From CAVTRI01 sp963737075 (GTDB taxonomy: Bacteria > Actinomycetota > Acidimicrobiia > Acidimicrobiales > Palsa-688), in contig CAVTRI010000001.1 of NCBI GenBank assembly GCA_963737075.1, positions 1,178,001 through 1,242,000 of the forward strand: a stretch of 64,000 nucleotides of DNA, given 5' to 3'. Under the pieces are notes generated by a model. That model did not search any database. It saw only the letters and a program-made list of their open reading frames with translations, and had not been told where the DNA came from. The position numbers were made by a program, and so were the translations under genes. Within the stretch, counting starts at the first letter, position 1. Every line of letters starts with the position of its first letter. Shown here in pieces: positions 55,272-64,000 of this stretch.

Positions 55272-58200
55272 ATGTCAATGCTGACACAGAGCGTGCTGGT
55301 GCGCGGCATCCGCTGGCGCCTGGCCGGCTCAGTGCTCACCCTCCTGGCGGCCACACTCGCGTTCGCGGCGGCAGTGGTCGCCCCGTTGTACCTGCGAGCC
55401 GCTCAGGATTCTGTGGTGCGTTCGGCCATGGCGGGCACTCCGCCGCCGAGTGCGGGCGTCAGCTTGGGACCGGGCCTCTCGCCGGTTGACCTGGCGCAGA
55501 TGGGCGCCGCAGAGGTCCGCGTGGTGGACGCCGGTGGTCAGCACCGCTGGTACGGCGCGCCAATCACGAGCGTCCTGTCGGGCGTCGATGTCGGCGAGTA
55601 CCACGGCACCATCTACGCCCGCACGGCTGTCTGCGCCAACCTGCAGCTGCGATCCGGATCGTGCGACCTGGGTGAGGGCGACGTCCTGCTGAGCAACCGG
55701 ACCGCCAAGCTGTTGCATGTCGGGCTTGGCGACGCCGTCGGCGTCAGCACCCGCCACTCGGCGGCTCCGATTCCCTTGACCGTGGTCGGTATTTACGCCA
55801 TCCCGAACCTGCAGGCTCCGTACTGGTGGAGGGAGGGGCCTGGGATCTTCGACCTCGGGACCGTACAGAACCATCGGGTCTCGCTCGATCCCTTCGTGTC
55901 GTCGCCGGCCACGGCAACGGCAGTACCCCCGCAGGATCCGCCGACCGTGTCCGGCCAGGTGCCGCTGTTCCCTGGCCGGATCGACCTGTCGAATGAAAGC
56001 CGGTTCCTGGACGATCTGGCTGCCGCCCGGTCCGACGTCAAGTCCAGTGACGCCGTGGTCAGCGCCACCGAGGCTCCGCAGGTGCTCGCGCAGGCCGCCC
56101 ACGACCGCCGCGTCATGTCCACCATCGTCGTCACCGTCGCCGTACAACTGCTGCTTCTTGCGCTGTGGGTGCTCGCCGGGCTGGTCGTACGGAGCAGCGA
56201 GGCCCGGCAGGCCGAGATCCGCTTGGCTCGCCTGCGGGGCTTCCCATGGAGGTCCGTCGTTGGTGTCATCGCGGCTGAGCCCGGTGTCCTGTGCTTGGCG
56301 GCCCTGCCGATCGGAGCCTTTGTCGCCTGGGCGGCCGTGCTCGTCGCCCGTTCCAGCTTGTTTTTCGCGGGCACCGCGGTCCGCACGGACGGATGGCTCT
56401 GGGTGTCGATCGGGGCCACGTTGCTGGGCATTATGGGCGCCCTCGCCGTAGGGACCGCACGGGTCTATCGCAGTAGCACGTTGGTCGAGGTGGCCGCCGG
56501 CGGCCAGGCGCGGCGTCATCTCGCCTGGCGGGAGCGGGCGGGAGTCATCGCTGACGTGGTCGTGCTCATGTTGTGCGGCGCCGCCCTCGCGGAGCTGATC
56601 GCTCGGGGCGCGTTCGCTGGTGGCAAGGCCGACCCCCTCGCGGCCGTCGGGCCTGGCCTGGTGGCGCTGGCGGCGGCGGTGATCGCCGCCCAGACGGTCG
56701 CGGTCGTCGCTCGGCTGCTCATTCGGGCGACGGTCCAGTCCCGGAGGGTCGCCACGTTCCTCACTGTCCGCCAGGTGGTCCGCCGCCCCGTGCTGCTGCG
56801 GCAGGGCCGGGTACTCGTAGTGGCGTTGTGTCTTGCCTGCTTCGCGTCTGCCTCTTGGTCGCTGGCTCGGTTCAACCGGGCCCGCTTGTCCGAATTTGAG
56901 GTGGGCGCAGCCCAGGTCGTCACCGTGACACTGCCCGCCGGGCAGGATCCCGTGGAGACCGTAGACGAGACCGACCCCGCCGGTCGATGGGCTATGGCCT
57001 CGGCCGTCGTGGCCACCAGTTCGTCGACTGTTCTGGCGGTCGACGCCAGGCGCCTGGCCCGCGTCGCCTCCTGGCCCTCAGGGATCTCGTCCGCATCGGC
57101 GCGGGAGGTCTCGGCCATGCTGTCGCCTCACGTTTCTCCGCAAGTGACGCTGACGGGCCAGGATTTGGGCGTACGCGTGCTGACGGAGGGGGCGGCGGCC
57201 GCGCCCGGCGCGGGGGACGTCCACCTCGATGCGTGGCTGTACAACGTCCGTGATACGGACACGTCTCTGGTGGATCTCGGAGCTGTCCGTTCTGGCCTGT
57301 CCGACTATACGGCGGCCCTCGGACCCGACTGCCTGACGGTCTGCCGGCTGACCGGCGTCGGACTCGTTCCGGGTCCGTCGACGGCGGCGGCGCTTTTCAC
57401 GTCCGGTCAGACCACCCTGGTCGTCACCGGGCTGCAGGTGCAGGAGCCGGCCGGCCGATGGGAGCCCTTGCCCGCGGACCTCGCAGGCTCTCAGTGGTCA
57501 TCGAGCATGGCCGGTGTGTCGGTCACCACCACCGCCGCCGGACCACGCATCGAGATTGGGGCGCCTGCGCTGGCGGCGTTCGCAGCCGGGGCCACCTCGC
57601 AGTCCGCCCCCATGGCTGGCCCGGCGGTGGTGCCCGGCACCCTCCCAGCCGTCGTGACCTCCACCTTGTCGTCCATCAACGGGGGCGGCGCCGCCGGCTC
57701 CACGGTGGCCGTCCAGGGCCTCGACGGTGCGACCCTTTCGCTACGCCCGGTCAACACCGCGCTGACGCTGCCCCGGGTCGGCACCGACGCCACCCTCGTT
57801 GACCTGAGCCTGCTGGAGCGGGCGCAGACCGCCCCCACCGTGCTCAACACCACCTATCAGGTGTGGTTGGGGGCGACCGCCCCCCACGACGCCATCGTCA
57901 GGTTGGAGCGGGCGGGGCTCAAGGTGGAAACGGTCCAGCGGGCGGCCACGCTGCAGCACCAGCTCGACACCTCGGGTCCGGCGTTGGCCGACGACTTTTT
58001 GCTGCTGGCCACCGGCGCTGCACTGCTGGTGGCCGCCATCAGCACCCTGGCCGCCCTGGCGGCGACCGCCCGACAGCGGGCGATCGAGCTGTCGGCGCTG
58101 CGGGTTGCCGGCGTCAGCCGGCGAAGTGCACGCCGGTCATTGTTCGGCGAGTCGGCCACGCTGGCGGTCACCGCCTTGTTCGGCACCCTGGCCGGCGTCG

Positions 58201-58406
58201 TCGCGGCCGCAGTCGCCATCCCGTCGCTGCCGGAGTTGGCAAATGTCCCGGCGGCCGCGCCCCCGTTGCAGTACCCGACGCCCGTTGGGCTGATTGCAGC
58301 CGTCTCCGCGGCGGCGGCATTGACCGTGCTGGTGGCCGGCATGCTGGCTAACGGTGTGATGGCGAGGCGCAGCGCCGAACGGCTCGCCCGGATCGGCCTG
58401 CGATGA
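55272..58406 (+). CDS. FtsX-like ABC exporter permease, double-length
   Basis: 1044 residues. N-terminal helix SVLTLLAATLAFAAAVVAPLYLRAA, then a large extracytoplasmic domain. FtsX domain 1 at ~280-365 (VTVAVQLLLLALWVLAGLV, RLARLRGFPWRSVVGVIAAEPG), more helices at ~420-520, a second extracytoplasmic domain with repeated VTTTAAGP-type segments, and FtsX domain 2 at ~910-1035 (LLLATGAALLVAAISTLAAL, ELSALRVAGVSRRSARRSLFGES, final PVGLIAAVSAAAALTVLVAGM). Thus a single-chain equivalent of a MacB/LolCE dimer. Stop overlaps the ATPase start (ATGA). Confidence 0.9.
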   Translation: MSMLTQSVLVRGIRWRLAGSVLTLLAATLAFAAAVVAPLYLRAAQDSVVRSAMAGTPPPSAGVSLGPGLSPVDLAQMGAAEVRVVDAGGQHRWYGAPITSVLSGVDVGEYHGTIYARTAVCANLQLRSGSCDLGEGDVLLSNRTAKLLHVGLGDAVGVSTRHSAAPIPLTVVGIYAIPNLQAPYWWREGPGIFDLGTVQNHRVSLDPFVSSPATATAVPPQDPPTVSGQVPLFPGRIDLSNESRFLDDLAAARSDVKSSDAVVSATEAPQVLAQAAHDRRVMSTIVVTVAVQLLLLALWVLAGLVVRSSEARQAEIRLARLRGFPWRSVVGVIAAEPGVLCLAALPIGAFVAWAAVLVARSSLFFAGTAVRTDGWLWVSIGATLLGIMGALAVGTARVYRSSTLVEVAAGGQARRHLAWRERAGVIADVVVLMLCGAALAELIARGAFAGGKADPLAAVGPGLVALAAAVIAAQTVAVVARLLIRATVQSRRVATFLTVRQVVRRPVLLRQGRVLVVALCLACFASASWSLARFNRARLSEFEVGAAQVVTVTLPAGQDPVETVDETDPAGRWAMASAVVATSSSTVLAVDARRLARVASWPSGISSASAREVSAMLSPHVSPQVTLTGQDLGVRVLTEGAAAAPGAGDVHLDAWLYNVRDTDTSLVDLGAVRSGLSDYTAALGPDCLTVCRLTGVGLVPGPSTAAALFTSGQTTLVVTGLQVQEPAGRWEPLPADLAGSQWSSSMAGVSVTTTAAGPRIEIGAPALAAFAAGATSQSAPMAGPAVVPGTLPAVVTSTLSSINGGGAAGSTVAVQGLDGATLSLRPVNTALTLPRVGTDATLVDLSLLERAQTAPTVLNTTYQVWLGATAPHDAIVRLERAGLKVETVQRAATLQHQLDTSGPALADDFLLLATGAALLVAAISTLAALAATARQRAIELSALRVAGVSRRSARRSLFGESATLAVTALFGTLAGVVAAAVAIPSLPELANVPAAAPPLQYPTPVGLIAAVSAAAALTVLVAGMLANGVMARRSAERLARIGLR

Positions 58407-59257
58407 CTCCCCAAGCTGACCGTGCGGCCGCCGGCATCCATTGCCTGGGAGTGATGCACCTGTACCCGGGCGAAGCGACGCCGGTCGTGGCGCTTCGCAG
58501 CGTCGACCTCGACGTCGAAGAGGGTGAGCTGCTAGCCGTGCTCGGTCCATCTGGCTCGGGGAAGTCGACCCTTCTCTCACTGCTGAGCGGGCTGTTGCGG
58601 CCAACCGCCGGTACCGTACGCGTCGCCGGCCACGACTTCGGCGCTCTCGACGCCACGGCCCTGACCCGGCTCCGGGGCACCGAGCTGGCGTTGGTGCTGC
58701 AAGACCCCTCGGACAACGTGTTGCCGTACGCCACCCCGGCCCAAAACGTGCGCTTCGCCCAACGCGGCGCGCGCCGGTACGGGTGGCCGCTGCAATGGTC
58801 TCCCGATGATCTGCTGGAAGGGCTCGGACTCGCTGGGCTAGGCGACCGCCCGCTTCACGAGCTGTCCGCCGGTGAGCAGCAGCAGGTGGCGTTGGCCGCC
58901 GCCCTGGCAGTGTCGCCTCGAGTGGTCCTGGCTGATGAGCCGACCGCGCACCTTGACCCGGAGGGACGAAACGGTGTGATCGCCGGACTCCAGCGCGTCA
59001 ACGAGCTGAGCCACGCAACGACCGTCATCGTCACCCACGATCCAGTGGTGGCAGGTGCCATGGCCCGGACCGTGACCATCGACAACGGCCACGTGCAGTC
59101 GGAAAGCCGCGGCGGCCATCAGTACGCGATCGTGGGCCGGGACGGCGTCGTCTCGCTGCCCGCGGATATGGCCGAGGAGTTTCCCCCCGGGACGCTGCTC
59201 AGCGTTCGCCGCACCGCAGACGGCATCGAGCTGCGGCATGAGGGGGACAACGAGTGA
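58403..59257 (+). CDS. ABC transporter ATP-binding protein, MacB/LolD type
   Basis: 284 residues. Walker A GPSGSGKSTLLSLLSGL, signature LSAGEQQQVALAAAL, Walker B VVLADEPTAHLD, switch VIVTHDPVVAGAMA. A C-terminal extension of ~55 residues (DNGHVQSESRGGHQYAIVGRDGVVSLP then RRTADGIELRHEGDN) is unusual for this class. Partner of the double permease; overlaps the next gene by GTGA. Confidence 0.92.
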   Translation: MTPQADRAAAGIHCLGVMHLYPGEATPVVALRSVDLDVEEGELLAVLGPSGSGKSTLLSLLSGLLRPTAGTVRVAGHDFGALDATALTRLRGTELALVLQDPSDNVLPYATPAQNVRFAQRGARRYGWPLQWSPDDLLEGLGLAGLGDRPLHELSAGEQQQVALAAALAVSPRVVLADEPTAHLDPEGRNGVIAGLQRVNELSHATTVIVTHDPVVAGAMARTVTIDNGHVQSESRGGHQYAIVGRDGVVSLPADMAEEFPPGTLLSVRRTADGIELRHEGDNE

Positions 59258-59913
59258 CCGCTGTCGATCACCGCGCCGCCGGAAACAAGGCGTCCGTGCA
59301 CGAGCTGCGAGGAGAGCGGCTTCGGATCCGGGCCGGCGGCCGCATCCTGGTCGACGACTACGACGTCACCGTGCGGGCCGGGATGCTCACCGGGCTCAGC
59401 GGGCCCTCCGGGTCTGGGAAGACCAGCCTGCTGATGGTCCTGGCCGGGTTCACCCGCGCCGAGCAAGGACGGGTCCTGCTTGACGGCCGGCCCGCCGTTC
59501 CCTGGCGTCAGATCACCCTGGCGGTGGTCGTCCAGAGTCTCCCTTCGCCAGGACCGCTCACTGTCGCCGAGACGGTTGCTGTTCCGCTTCAGGCGGCGGG
59601 TTGGGCGAGAAACCAGATCGCGAGACAGGTGGCAACCGCCCTGGAAGACCTCGGCCTTTCTGCGCTGGCCGACCAGCAGGAGGCCAGCCTGTCCGGAGGG
59701 CAGCGCCAGCGGGTAGCGATCGCTCAGGCGGTCGCCCGCCAGCCCGCAATCCTGCTCGCCGACGAGCCCGCCGCCGCTCTCGATGGGCGCTGGCGGGATA
59801 TTGCCATCGCCCGATTGGCGCGCACGGCAGAGGAGGGGGCCGTGGTCGTCCTCGCATCCAACGATCAGGCGACATTGTCGGAATGCGACCGGGTCGTAGG
59901 CCTCACACCGTAA
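59254..59913 (+). CDS. ABC transporter ATP-binding protein, second of the pair
   Basis: 219 residues from GTG 59254. Walker A GPSGSGKTSLLMVLAGF, signature LSGGQRQRVAIAQAV, Walker B AILLADEPAAALD; the switch region reads VVLASNDQATLSE, with Asn-Asp in place of the usual catalytic His. It lacks the C-terminal tail of the first ATPase. Together with it and the double permease it forms an exporter with two unlike ATPases, one of which may be weak because of the replaced switch His. Confidence 0.9.
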   Translation: MTAVDHRAAGNKASVHELRGERLRIRAGGRILVDDYDVTVRAGMLTGLSGPSGSGKTSLLMVLAGFTRAEQGRVLLDGRPAVPWRQITLAVVVQSLPSPGPLTVAETVAVPLQAAGWARNQIARQVATALEDLGLSALADQQEASLSGGQRQRVAIAQAVARQPAILLADEPAAALDGRWRDIAIARLARTAEEGAVVVLASNDQATLSECDRVVGLTP

Positions 59914-60152
59914 GGGGGTGGGAGCCGCGCCGTCGGGTAAGCCCGGACGCGGGGGCAGGCGGAACGAGCGGTCGCGCTGGCGGGAGCTGCGCCGTTCGGT
60001 AACGTAGACGGCGGTGGACTAGGAGCTGCACCGAAGCTGCTCTGCGGGCGGACGAGGTGTTTCACCGGGGAGGGCGACGTGTCGCTTGCGAGAGGAAGCA
60101 ACGTGAGGGCCGGAACTCCACACGACCTCAGCGTGCTCCCCTTGCCAGGCTG

Positions 60153-62654
60153 GTGACAACGTTGCGTCGCCACCTTCGCGGCCCCGGCGCCACGGTCGTC
60201 GCGATCGCGGTAGCTGCGATCGTGCTCGTTGGCTGGATGACATCGGGCGGCACCGCGTACGCCGCCCCGACGGGAGTATTCAGCGCTGCCACTTCGTGCG
60301 CCACGACGTCGACAACCGCCACCACGTCGACGACAATTCCATGCAGCACGACCTCAACTACGCCGACCACGACGGCGCCCAGCACCCCGTCGACGACGCC
60401 ACCGAGTTCCACGTCGACGACGTCTCCAGCGACGAGCACGACGACCACGACGTCCTCCACCAGCACGACGACGACCACGACCACCACCACGACGACCACG
60501 ACAACGGTCCCGCGCACAACGACGACAACGGTCCCGCGCACGACCACCACGTCGCCGTCGCCCACGACTGCCCCGCGCCCACCGTCAACCACCGCCGCGC
60601 CCACCACGGTGGCACCCAGGCCGGCACCCCCGCCTCCGACACCGACAAGGCCGGCGCCGGTCCCCGCCGCGCAGCCCAAGGCGGCGCCGACGAGCTCGCA
60701 CGCAACCGACCTGGGCGACCTGCCCAGCGCGAGCTCGCTCGCCGCCCTACCCGTGACCACCAACACCCTCTCCCTCCCGGTCACGACAACGGCCGTCAGC
60801 GGCGGCCTCTACACGCTCCCGGTCGATCCCAAGTGGTACTCAGCGCACCCTGAGTGGTTCACCAGCCCGACACCTGCCGGCGGCCCCGTCGCCATCCCCG
60901 TTCCTGCCAAGACCCCGGTCCTCTCGGCGACCGCGGGCACCGTCACCTCGGTCACCCCGGGAGGTGCCTGCAGGACCGGGGTGATCGTCACGGGTTCTGA
61001 TGGCGCCGCCTACAGCTACTGCCAGGGGCAGAACGTCGGCGTGCAGCCCGGCCAGCAGGTGACCGCCGGCCAGCAGCTCCTGGTGGCCGGCGCCACAGGG
61101 TTCACATTCGAAATGACGGTGCCCGACGTCGCCGCCCCCCTGTGCGTGCAGCCTGCGCTCGGCTCCTGGGCCGCTGGCGTGGACATCGACGTGCATGCTC
61201 TTCCCGTCAGCCAGTGCGGGTCACCAGCGGCCCCGCCGCCAACTACTCCGCCACCGTCGACACCGCAGGTCGCTGTCGTCGCCGACCCCGCCACTGCGGG
61301 AGTCGCCAGCCAGGTCAGCCAACTGCTCACCGATGAAGGCCTGCACGTCCAGGTCGTGAACCTACCGACGGCCCTCAACACGGTGCCGGCAGTCAACTGG
61401 CCAGCCGCGATCGCGACGCCGATCGCCGCCAGCCACGCCTCCTGGGCCGTCGTCGTCGCCGGGCTCAACGGCGCCCCTGCCGAGCCGGCGCTGGCGGACG
61501 GCACGGCTGCGGTGCTAGCCGCTCTGTCCCCACAGGTGCACGTCGTTTGGGCGCATCCCGGCGCTGTGCAGCCCGCGCCCGCGCCGTCCGGCACCGCGTC
61601 GAGCGGGCAGGCCGCGTCGCAGGCGCCGGATCCCGCAATCGCTGCCTTGATAGCCAGCCACCCCAACCTTCGGGTCGAGACCGTCGATCCCATGACGGTG
61701 AGCCCGGGCGGCGCGCCGGCCACCGGAGCCGCCGCCGACCAGGCCGAGGCGGGGGCGGTCACGGATTATGTCGACAGCACGCAACAGATGCTCGGCGCCA
61801 GCCGCCTCGACTGGGCGACGGCGTTTGCAACCCGCATCGGGGCGACCAACCCGGCGGCCGTGAACTTCATCATGGCTTGGACCACCGAGGAGGGCGCCAG
61901 CCCGTGGGCCAACAACCCGCTCAACTCCAGCCTGGCGGTTCCCGGGGCGTCCCCGCTTGCCGGCAACCCCGACGGGGTCAAGGTCTACCCGTCGGTGCTC
62001 ACGGGGCTCGATGCCGACACCTCCACCCTGCTCAATGGCCCGGCGTACCAATCGGTGATCGCCGCGCTGCGGAGTGGCAACGTCGCCCAGGCGGCCGCCG
62101 CCCTGCAGGCGTCGCCGTGGTGCGTTGGCAGCGGCGGTGGGCAGTGCCCGGCGTACGGCGCAATGATCGCCGCCCTCGTCTCGACCTACCAGGACCCGCC
62201 CACGCTGCTCGCCGCCGAAAACGCGCCGGTCGGCAGCGTTCTCACTCCGATGTCGGTGCCGCCCGGCGCGCCCGCGAATTTCGGACCGGTCTGGCAGTTC
62301 CTGGTCGCCCAGCTTGGCAAGCCCTACCAGTGGGGTGGGGCGGGACCGAACTCGTGGGACTGCTCAGGGCTGGTCATGGCCGCGTACGCGCAGGCGGGAG
62401 TGCCGCTGGTGCACTACGCCGCCTCGCAGTATCAGGAAACCGCGTCCACTGCGGTCAAGGGAGGGATTGCCGCCCTGCAACCAGGCGATCTGGTCTTCTG
62501 GGCCTACAGCACGAACGACGCATCGACGATTCATCACGTAGCCGTCTACATCGGCGGCGGCCAGGTCCTCGACGCGTTTGACACCGGCACGAACGTGCAG
62601 ATTCAGCCGCTATGGACGAGCGGCCTCTACGGCGTCACCCGACCCCTCGGCTGA
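60153..62654 (+). CDS. Modular secreted cell-wall hydrolase: M23-like, lysozyme-like and NlpC/P60 domains
   Basis: 833 residues from GTG 60153 (an upstream start at 60081 or 60057 is possible). Signal/anchor helix GATVVAIAVAAIVLVGWMTS, a Thr/Pro/Ser-rich stalk (~46-185), an M23/lysostaphin-like beta domain (~216-352, VPAKTPVLSATAGTVTSV, QQLLVAG-x-GFTFEM, with doubtful metal ligands), a central helical domain (AVNFIMAWTTEEGASPWANNPLNSS, VKVYPSVLTGLDADTSTLL) like phage-type glycosidase modules, and C-terminal NlpC/P60 (~710-833; Cys in NSWDCSGLV ~736, His in HHVAVYIGGG ~794). It probably cuts peptidoglycan at the cell surface. Confidence 0.85.
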   Translation: MTTLRRHLRGPGATVVAIAVAAIVLVGWMTSGGTAYAAPTGVFSAATSCATTSTTATTSTTIPCSTTSTTPTTTAPSTPSTTPPSSTSTTSPATSTTTTTSSTSTTTTTTTTTTTTTTVPRTTTTTVPRTTTTSPSPTTAPRPPSTTAAPTTVAPRPAPPPPTPTRPAPVPAAQPKAAPTSSHATDLGDLPSASSLAALPVTTNTLSLPVTTTAVSGGLYTLPVDPKWYSAHPEWFTSPTPAGGPVAIPVPAKTPVLSATAGTVTSVTPGGACRTGVIVTGSDGAAYSYCQGQNVGVQPGQQVTAGQQLLVAGATGFTFEMTVPDVAAPLCVQPALGSWAAGVDIDVHALPVSQCGSPAAPPPTTPPPSTPQVAVVADPATAGVASQVSQLLTDEGLHVQVVNLPTALNTVPAVNWPAAIATPIAASHASWAVVVAGLNGAPAEPALADGTAAVLAALSPQVHVVWAHPGAVQPAPAPSGTASSGQAASQAPDPAIAALIASHPNLRVETVDPMTVSPGGAPATGAAADQAEAGAVTDYVDSTQQMLGASRLDWATAFATRIGATNPAAVNFIMAWTTEEGASPWANNPLNSSLAVPGASPLAGNPDGVKVYPSVLTGLDADTSTLLNGPAYQSVIAALRSGNVAQAAAALQASPWCVGSGGGQCPAYGAMIAALVSTYQDPPTLLAAENAPVGSVLTPMSVPPGAPANFGPVWQFLVAQLGKPYQWGGAGPNSWDCSGLVMAAYAQAGVPLVHYAASQYQETASTAVKGGIAALQPGDLVFWAYSTNDASTIHHVAVYIGGGQVLDAFDTGTNVQIQPLWTSGLYGVTRPLG
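60290..60700 (+). repeat. Low-complexity Thr/Pro-coding stalk
   Basis: Runs of ACG/ACC codons give mostly Thr with Pro and Ser. An internal near-tandem unit ACAACGGTCCCGCGCAC(R)AC appears twice near 60501-60545. Such stalks are commonly glycosylated and variable in length. Confidence 0.7.
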
Positions 62655-62700
62655 CCTCAATACGGGACGTAATGGGCTCTTCGTCTTTCCGGCTGGGCTA

Positions 62701-63195
62701 CTAATCCCGGTACCGGGCGGCGCTGAAAAAGGCACTCGACTCGGGCCGCCATAGCAGCACGATGGCTCCGAGACCCACCACCCAGGTGAGGACGGACGCC
62801 GCTTTGCTCAGCGCAGGGGTGCTCTGGCTCAGCCCGACCAGCAAGCCGAGCGTGTCGAAGCCGAAGAACACCGACGCGACGACTCTGGCCCAGCTACGGC
62901 CCCGCTTGTTCATCTCTGCCATCCAAAGCCACAGGCCGACGCCGATCAGCCCGCTAATGACGGCGACCACCAGGATTTGGTTGACCGTGTGATTGACCGA
63001 TGTCGTACTGGCGTGCGGGTTGGCGTTGATCACGTCCCGCTTGATCTGCGACCGGGAGCTGACGGAGTAGATGAAGCCGGCGAGGGCGAGCGCGGCGCCG
63101 ACGTACATGAGCTTGGCCGCGTTTTGCACCGCCAGCGGGGGAGCGGGCGACGAGGGCTCTGGCGCCCCGCCCGGGTAGCGGGGAATGTCGCTCAC
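62701..63195 (-). CDS. Small four-helix membrane protein
   Basis: 164 residues from GTG 63195. Pro-rich N terminus (YPGGAPEPSSPAPPLAVQNA), then helices KLMYVGAALALAGFIYSV, ILVVAVISGLIGVGLWLWM, VVASVFFGFDTLGLLVGL and VLTWVVGLGAIVLLW. Between the second and third lies MAEMNKRGRSWARV. Resembles DUF4870/YhhN-like small actinobacterial membrane proteins; function unknown. Confidence 0.7.
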   Translation of the reverse strand: MSDIPRYPGGAPEPSSPAPPLAVQNAAKLMYVGAALALAGFIYSVSSRSQIKRDVINANPHASTTSVNHTVNQILVVAVISGLIGVGLWLWMAEMNKRGRSWARVVASVFFGFDTLGLLVGLSQSTPALSKAASVLTWVVGLGAIVLLWRPESSAFFSAARYRD

Positions 63196-63254
63196 GGGCT
63201 TCGAGCGTAGCCATGGGGCTCGTGCGCAATGGCGACGGATGGGAGACTGGCGAG

Positions 63255-64000
63255 ATGGACGAGCACCAAGACACGTCGACAACGGCTACGCCCGAAGCAG
63301 TGGTCGCCGCCCTTCGTTCCTGGGTGGCCGACGCATGGGACCCCGACCTCGCCCTGGTGGACTGGCGGGCCCGGCTGGCGGGAGCCGGGTGGGCGGTGCC
63401 GTCCTGGCCCCGGCGCTGGTACGGCCAGGACCTCCCCGCATGGGCTGACGACCTTGTCGCCAGAGAGCTGGTGAAATTGGCCGCCGTCGGGCCCACGGTG
63501 GGAGCCGGCATGGGCCTCGCGGCGCCCACGATCGCCGCCCTCGGTCCCGACCACAACCGGGAACGCTTTCTCCTGCCTGCCATCACCGGAGCGGAACGCT
63601 GGTGCCAGCTGTTCAGCGAGCCCGGAGCAGGGTCAGATCTGGCCGGCCTGTCGACACGGGCCGAGCTGGATGGCGACGAGTGGGTGGTCAACGGGCAGAA
63701 GGTGTGGACCACCGGCGCCCGTCACGCCGACCTGGCGATCCTGGTGGCCCGGACCGACCCGACGGTCCCGAAGCACCGGGGCCTGACGTTTTTTGTGATT
63801 TCGATGCATCAGCCGGGTGTCACCGTCCGGCCGCTGCGCATGATGAACGACCACGCGTCGTTCAACGAGGTCTTTCTCACCGACGCCCGGATCCCCCGCG
63901 AGCACGTTGTCGGCGAGGTGGGAAGCGGGTGGGCGGCTGCGCTCACGACCCTGTCATTCGAACGACGGTTCGGGGCCGTCGGGCGACCGCAGTACGCCCA
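63255..64000 (+). CDS. Acyl-CoA dehydrogenase, 3' end outside window
   Basis: About 248 residues present. N-terminal helices (VAALRSWVADAWDPDLALVDW), AAPTIAALGPDHNRERFL, then WCQLFSEPGAGSDLAGLSTRAEL (FAD-binding motif), VNGQKVWTTGARHADLAILVART, FNEVFLTDARIPREHVVGEVGSGWAAA. The catalytic Glu and the C-terminal domain lie beyond the window. It looks like the actinobacterial FadE group acting on CoA esters. Confidence 0.9.
   Translation, partial: MDEHQDTSTTATPEAVVAALRSWVADAWDPDLALVDWRARLAGAGWAVPSWPRRWYGQDLPAWADDLVARELVKLAAVGPTVGAGMGLAAPTIAALGPDHNRERFLLPAITGAERWCQLFSEPGAGSDLAGLSTRAELDGDEWVVNGQKVWTTGARHADLAILVARTDPTVPKHRGLTFFVISMHQPGVTVRPLRMMNDHASFNEVFLTDARIPREHVVGEVGSGWAAALTTLSFERRFGAVGRPQYA

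Noticed and set aside
59914..60152. c-di-AMP (ydaO-type) riboswitch before the NlpC/P60 gene
   Set aside because: Such riboswitches often precede actinobacterial wall hydrolases, and the region is GC-rich and structured, but the conserved ydaO core could not be found.
60290..60560. Asp/His-rich protein in another frame of the Thr-rich stalk
   Set aside because: It is the frame-shifted reading of ACG/ACC repeats and has no independent start, ribosome-binding site or family match.

Overview
The window is high-GC, gene-dense bacterial DNA, most likely from an actinobacterium (Actinomycetota), possibly an Acidimicrobiia-like or other uncultured lineage. Signs of this are abundant GTG/TTG starts, many 4-base ATGA/GTGA gene overlaps, leaderless-type promoters, an F420/luciferase-like oxidoreductase, an ECF42-type sigma factor paired with a DGPF/YCII protein, a SARP/AfsR-like regulator and PYROXD2-like and acyl-CoA dehydrogenase genes. 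No rRNA, tRNA, CRISPR array or intact transposase was seen.

Region 1 (1-9.2 kb) looks like a redox or nitrosative-stress module. It holds a hemerythrin-DUF2249-DUF2249 protein, a 57-residue protein joining a SufB-like N terminus to a half-ferredoxin-like tail, a ferredoxin-reductase-like flavoprotein (apparently truncated), a stand-alone DUF2249 protein, a MIP18/DUF59 Fe-S protein, DUF488, a broken AlkA glycosylase, MetE, a WrbA-like flavodoxin and an NHL-repeat protein. Three promoters in this region share a 20-base motif (consensus TATATC-N4-TA-N-ACTAGA), partly palindromic, which suggests one regulon.

Region 2 (9.2-45.5 kb) is a mosaic of small stress and housekeeping genes: AhpD-like and OsmC proteins, VOC proteins, GNATs, SRPBCC-ArsR, DUF899, peroxiredoxin, a persulfide-dioxygenase-like MBL-rhodanese protein, a PIN-Phd toxin-antitoxin pair and a phospholipase-C-like lipoprotein. 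This stretch has many apparent frameshifts and gene remnants: AlkA, AhpD-like, LLM oxidoreductase, cupin, ECF sigma, MBL-rhodanese, SARP, VOC, phospholipase, and FtsX, SDR, methyltransferase, MFS and Rieske fragments. Either the assembly carries indel errors here or the region is decaying.

Region 3 (45.5-50.3 kb) is a zinc homeostasis locus. On the minus strand an ArsR/SmtB-type repressor, a 97-residue His-rich protein (27 His, two 28-residue repeats) and a Fur/Zur regulator form an operon. It diverges from a ZnuA-like lipoprotein, an ATPase and two adjacent membrane permeases. Region 4 (50.3-64 kb) is clean and intact: an HtrA-like protease, a small acidic protein, a PadR regulator with its own operator-promoter plus an HAAS-type membrane partner, a PYROXD2-like oxidoreductase, an FtsX-type ABC exporter with two different ATPases, a large Thr-rich cell-wall hydrolase, a small membrane protein and the start of an acyl-CoA dehydrogenase gene that leaves the window.
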